64,000 nt of DNA from assembly GCF_000381365.1 (NCBI RefSeq), contig NZ_KB905468.1, positions 1 through 64,000 on the forward strand. The letters run 5' to 3'. The position numbers were made by a program, and so were the translations under genes. The DNA is from Bacteroides salyersiae WAL 10018 = DSM 18765 = JCM 12988. GTDB taxonomy: Bacteria; Bacteroidota; Bacteroidia; Bacteroidales; Bacteroidaceae. Below, piece by piece: positions 62,229 through 64,000 of this stretch (within the stretch, counting starts at the first letter, position 1; each line of letters opens with the position of its first letter). The notes beneath the pieces are model-generated. The model had not been told where the DNA came from. It saw nothing but the letters and a program-made list of their open reading frames with translations, and ran no database searches.

Positions 62229-63217
62229 TATCTCCCTTCATAATATTCACCCAAGAAATAACGGGCAATAAAATCCCAGTTTTTCTCCAGTATTTCTTTT
62301 CCATTCTCAAAGGGAAGCTGTGCTTGGGGGAACAAATTCCGTTCCATGGCATGCTTTAACAAGTCGAACGGGCAACGGCCCTTATCGGTAAACACCTTAT
62401 ACCCTTCTGCCGAAGCCGCCGCTTCATTGTATGCAGTTTCATTGCGTTTATCACAAAAGAATTGTGCAACACCCGGTGCCATCAGGATACCTTTGGGATT
62501 GGCAAACACAACGACATTGTCACCATCCTCATCCGGTTTATCGGGAATATCCGCCCGATTCCAATGCAGATGCTTTACAAAGAAATCCTCCATCTGCCCG
62601 TAAAGCGGAAAATACATCAACTGTTCACCATGCGAAGCTTCCAAAAAGAGCTTTACGCTTTCCGGCAATTGAATTTCCGGAGTTATTGCGGGAATGGCAG
62701 TCCGTTCCACCAATAGCTGTTCGGACGGCAACACCCAATCACCGGAAGGGACTTCCGTAATAGGCGCCTGCTCAAATACATGATCCATCAACCGATAAAC
62801 ATCTCCGGCCAATCGCAGCATCTCTTTATCAAAGGGGTTGGCAACCGTCGCCGAGAAATCATCGTCCGAATTGAGTTTCCACAGGACAAAAGCAATGTCG
62901 GTTTCGTTTATCTCATCAGGAATATAATCTTCCGACAACTCATAAAAAGGAAGGTAACTACCATATAGCTGATGACACAGGTCGCAGAAATGCCGCCATC
63001 CGCCTGCATTCGCTATGCTGTCTTCCAGATATAGAGTCAGCATAATGGCAGCCCGTTGTATATCCTCTGTCCGTTTTCCGATATAGGGTTGTGAAGAGCC
63101 GATCAACGAGAAAAGCCGGTTGGCAAAGTCCAGATACCATTCATCCGTAGAAACCGACTTTGCACGAGGATGAGGCCGAAGCCACGACTGCATAAATATC
63201 TTTTTATTTCGTTCCAT
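62228..63217 (-). CDS. DUF3843-like protein, uncharacterised
   Basis: The 329-residue protein has no signal peptide or TM segments. It is rich in Asp, Glu and aromatic residues, with a helical N-terminal half (EWYLDFANRLFSLIG; DIQRAAIMLTLYLEDSIA) and a second part with repeated FF/HLHW segments. It resembles, from memory, the DUF3843 family of Bacteroidales; that match needs a profile search. Its stop overlaps the start of the small basic protein. Upstream, 39 bases away, is sprA on the same strand. Confidence 0.6.
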   Translation of the reverse strand: MERNKKIFMQSWLRPHPRAKSVSTDEWYLDFANRLFSLIGSSQPYIGKRTEDIQRAAIMLTLYLEDSIANAGGWRHFCDLCHQLYGSYLPFYELSEDYIPDEINETDIAFVLWKLNSDDDFSATVANPFDKEMLRLAGDVYRLMDHVFEQAPITEVPSGDWVLPSEQLLVERTAIPAITPEIQLPESVKLFLEASHGEQLMYFPLYGQMEDFFVKHLHWNRADIPDKPDEDGDNVVVFANPKGILMAPGVAQFFCDKRNETAYNEAAASAEGYKVFTDKGRCPFDLLKHAMERNLFPQAQLPFENGKEILEKNWDFIARYFLGEYYEGR

Positions 63218-63256
63218 ATCACGAGGGTATTTTTTTAATAAAGCATCGGGAAAGTA

Positions 63257-64000
63257 TTATCTTGTAAGCGAGAATTTCAGTCTCATTCCGAAATCCGCAC
63301 TGGTCACCGGATAAGAGCTGGCAGATACAAGCGGCGTATTTTTCTGACGATCATAATAGAAGCTGACGCTAAGCAGGCGGCTCAGCGTATAGTCCGCAGA
63401 GAAAGAGATTTTAAGTGCCTTGTTACCACTGGTGGCCTGCGTGGTCACTTGCTGGATATCCCGGGCAAGAGCAGACTGATTACGGAAAGACACATCCATA
63501 CGCAACGCGAGGTCGTTGCTTATCTTATTCTTCAAATCCTTCTTATTGCGTCCCGGGAAAAGTTCAAGACCCATGATCTTATATCCCATACCCAATACGA
63601 AATCTTTCGTACTGCTCTCTACAATCTGATTGGCGGCAAGGCTGAGATTAAGAATTCGGGTAGTCTTGTATTCCACCTTGGTAGTGATGCCGTTTTTGAA
63701 AGTAACGTCCACGCCTAACAAAGGAGAGAACTGTTCGTTGATGGAAACAGCAGAAACGTCATACATAGAGGACGGAACAGGTATACCGGTCTGTATATCA
63801 TCTACAAATCCCCAATCCCCCATGTAGCTATGGAAATTCTGGAACGTACTGTAACTACCGACACTATACGTACTGCGATAAGCATGATTCAACGTCACAC
63901 TCTTAAAGTATTTCTTGAAAAATTCAAGTTTACTCAATCCGCTGTAAGTCACACGCCAGTTAGGCATCATAGACAAGATACCCGGGAACAGGTCGAGAGC
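63257..64000 (-). CDS. sprA: SprA family outer-membrane protein, C-terminal part (runs off the right edge)
   Basis: The frame is open from the window edge to its stop at 63257; the visible part is about 247 residues. It reads ALDLFPGILSMMPNWRVTYSGLSKL, LNHAYRSTYSVGSYSTFQN, VSSVSINEQFSPLLG-like and VEYKTTRILNLSL, and ends FGMRLKFSLTR. These strands match the C-terminal barrel of SprA/Sov, the outer-membrane channel of type IX secretion in Bacteroidota, as I remember it. The full family is about 2400 residues, so most of the gene lies outside. It is relevant to the type IX-like cargo at 17.8-25.6 kb. Confidence 0.85.
   Translation of the reverse strand, partial: ALDLFPGILSMMPNWRVTYSGLSKLEFFKKYFKSVTLNHAYRSTYSVGSYSTFQNFHSYMGDWGFVDDIQTGIPVPSSMYDVSAVSINEQFSPLLGVDVTFKNGITTKVEYKTTRILNLSLAANQIVESSTKDFVLGMGYKIMGLELFPGRNKKDLKNKISNDLALRMDVSFRNQSALARDIQQVTTQATSGNKALKISFSADYTLSRLLSVSFYYDRQKNTPLVSASSYPVTSADFGMRLKFSLTR

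Overview
The window is a chromosomal segment of a gut Bacteroidota bacterium, most likely genus Bacteroides. The evidence is Bacteroides-type promoters (TAnnTTTG at -7, TTTG at -33) before many genes, weak Shine-Dalgarno sites, a 16S-tRNA(Ile)-tRNA(Ala)-23S operon, a protein very close to what I remember of Bacteroides 7alpha-hydroxysteroid dehydrogenase, two hexameric glutamate dehydrogenases, and an SprA-type outer-membrane protein. Species is not assigned. No search was run; family calls rest on motifs and remembered homologues.

Layout. 1-3.95 kb: an rRNA operon read leftward (5' part of 23S, tRNA-Ala, tRNA-Ile, 16S), with a 16S processing stem and three tandem promoters. 3.95-4.85 kb: gene-free, strongly purine-biased DNA ending in a collapsed pair of IS3-like ends. 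4.85-9.6 kb: MaoC dehydratase, DUF3829-like lipoprotein, beta-barrel protein, a nuclease-SIR2 fusion (candidate defence protein) and 7alpha-HSDH. 9.8-13.7 kb: a cobalamin riboswitch in front of a three-gene biotin-dependent acyl-CoA carboxylase operon, fitting the B12-dependent methylmalonyl-CoA/propionate route. 13.9-17.7 kb: homocysteine methyltransferase-like protein, LysM-amidase and O-acetylhomoserine sulfhydrylase. 17.8-25.6 kb: an AT-rich leftward operon of exported surface-type proteins (S74 chaperone protein with a type IX-like C-terminal domain, two BspA-like LRR proteins, one of them decayed, and a 1628-residue gingipain-like protease).

26.4-37.4 kb: HAD phosphatase, MATE exporter, then a leftward efflux operon (MFS, RND adaptor, RND pump, outer-membrane factor, TetR) divergent from an AraC regulator. 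37.6-52.7 kb: PepSY-like protein, malic enzyme with a translationally coupled 58-residue membrane protein, NADP-type GDH, a strongly structured non-coding element, an AAA/PD-(D/E)XK protein, a REC + ATP-grasp PEP-synthase-like protein, prolyl oligopeptidase, NAD-type GDH and an M24 peptidase. 52.9-57.8 kb: an exported caspase-like protease paired with an exported beta-propeller/OmpA-like protein. 58-64 kb: CCA-adding enzyme, lipoproteins, ribose-5-phosphate isomerase A, a 46-residue basic protein, a DUF3843-like protein and the C-terminal end of SprA.

The intergenic DNA is unusual. Several gaps carry long near-perfect inverted repeats (23, 40, 51 and 46 bp arms) or tandem repeats with an exact 23-bp period; none encodes a transposase. 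The most promising system-level leads are the exported caspase/propeller pair, the nuclease-SIR2 fusion, the type IX-like cargo operon together with SprA, the REC/ATP-grasp protein between two glutamate dehydrogenases, and the 237-bp structured element at 42.5 kb.
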